Source of the DNA: an uncultured Clostridia bacterium
GTDB lineage: Bacteria; Bacillota; Clostridia; Peptostreptococcales; Anaerovoracaceae
Reading direction: 5' to 3'
Assembly: GCA_946402595.1 (NCBI GenBank)
Contig: CAMIWY010000089.1
Location: forward strand, 1 to 6,257
Length of the DNA stretch: 6,257 bases
Shown piece by piece: positions 6,140 to 6,257 of the stretch. The translations under genes were made by a program, and so were the position numbers. The number at the start of each line of letters is the position of its first letter. Position 1 is the first letter of the stretch. The notes beneath the pieces are model-generated. The model searched no databases. It had not been told where the DNA came from and saw only the letters and a list, made by a program, of their open reading frames with translations.

Positions 6140-6257
6140 ATGAATACAACTATTGTTCTGGTATGCTCAATAGCATCAGTTATATTTGCTTTTCTGCTTG
6201 AGTTCTGGCTCAGAGGAAAGAAGGGTACAGGAAAGGATAACGCGAAGATTTTTGCTG
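6140..6257 (+). CDS. Unidentified membrane-anchored protein, N-terminal fragment (3' truncated)
   Basis: An open frame of 39 codons runs from ATG 6140 to the window edge, with GAGGTGG at 6126-6132 and 7-nt spacing, 25 nt after the secG stop. It therefore looks like a real gene translated from the secG transcript. The visible residues start MNTTIVLVCSIASVIFAFLL, a single strongly hydrophobic segment (about residues 4-20). A basic cluster RGKKGTGK (25-32) follows, which by the positive-inside rule suggests a short N-terminal anchor with the rest in the cytoplasm. In many Clostridia the gene after secG is rnr (ribonuclease R), a soluble protein that would not begin this way. Too little is present to name a family. 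Confidence 0.7.
   Translation, partial: MNTTIVLVCSIASVIFAFLLEFWLRGKKGTGKDNAKIFA

Noticed and set aside
1..6257. Search for mobile elements, CRISPR repeats, toxin-antitoxin pairs, defence genes, tRNA or rRNA.
   Set aside because: Nothing supported was seen. Nearly all sequence is covered by recognisable housekeeping genes with short gaps, and codon use is uniform.

Overview
The window looks like ordinary chromosomal DNA from a Gram-positive anaerobe of the Bacillota, most likely Clostridia. The evidence is a pgk-tpiA-secG cluster typical of that group, a FadR-type GntR regulator, strong AGGAGG-like ribosome binding sites, moderate GC and heavy use of AGA/AGG arginine codons. Genus cannot be fixed from this sequence. 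I see no mobile element, CRISPR array, rRNA, tRNA, or sign of recent transfer, and no clear undescribed system.

Left region (1-2274, + strand): the last codons of a MiaB-type tRNA methylthiotransferase, then a complete cardiolipin synthase (cls) and a short site-2-protease-like M50 membrane peptidase. Gaps are about 25 nt, so this is probably one transcription unit, combining tRNA modification with membrane lipid and membrane protein functions.

Middle region (2302-3705): a GntR/FCD transcriptional regulator on the - strand runs tail-to-tail into the peptidase and head-to-head with nth (endonuclease III, + strand). The gap between gntR and nth holds good sigma-A type promoter matches in both directions. 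Two related 12-bp operator-like elements overlap them, one a near-palindrome centred on GTATAC. The regulator probably controls itself and perhaps nth.

Right region (3706-6257, + strand): pgk (phosphoglycerate kinase) with its own extended -10 promoter, then tpiA (triosephosphate isomerase) 37 nt later. A 107-nt gap carries a promoter match and a long imperfect hairpin. Then come secG (translocase subunit) and the start of an unidentified membrane-anchored protein cut off by the window edge. pgk and tpiA are neighbouring lower-glycolysis steps. gap is not immediately upstream, and gpmI/eno are not between tpiA and secG, as they are in many clostridial clusters. The points most worth checking are the gntR/nth intergenic control region, the tpiA-secG hairpin, and the unidentified final gene.
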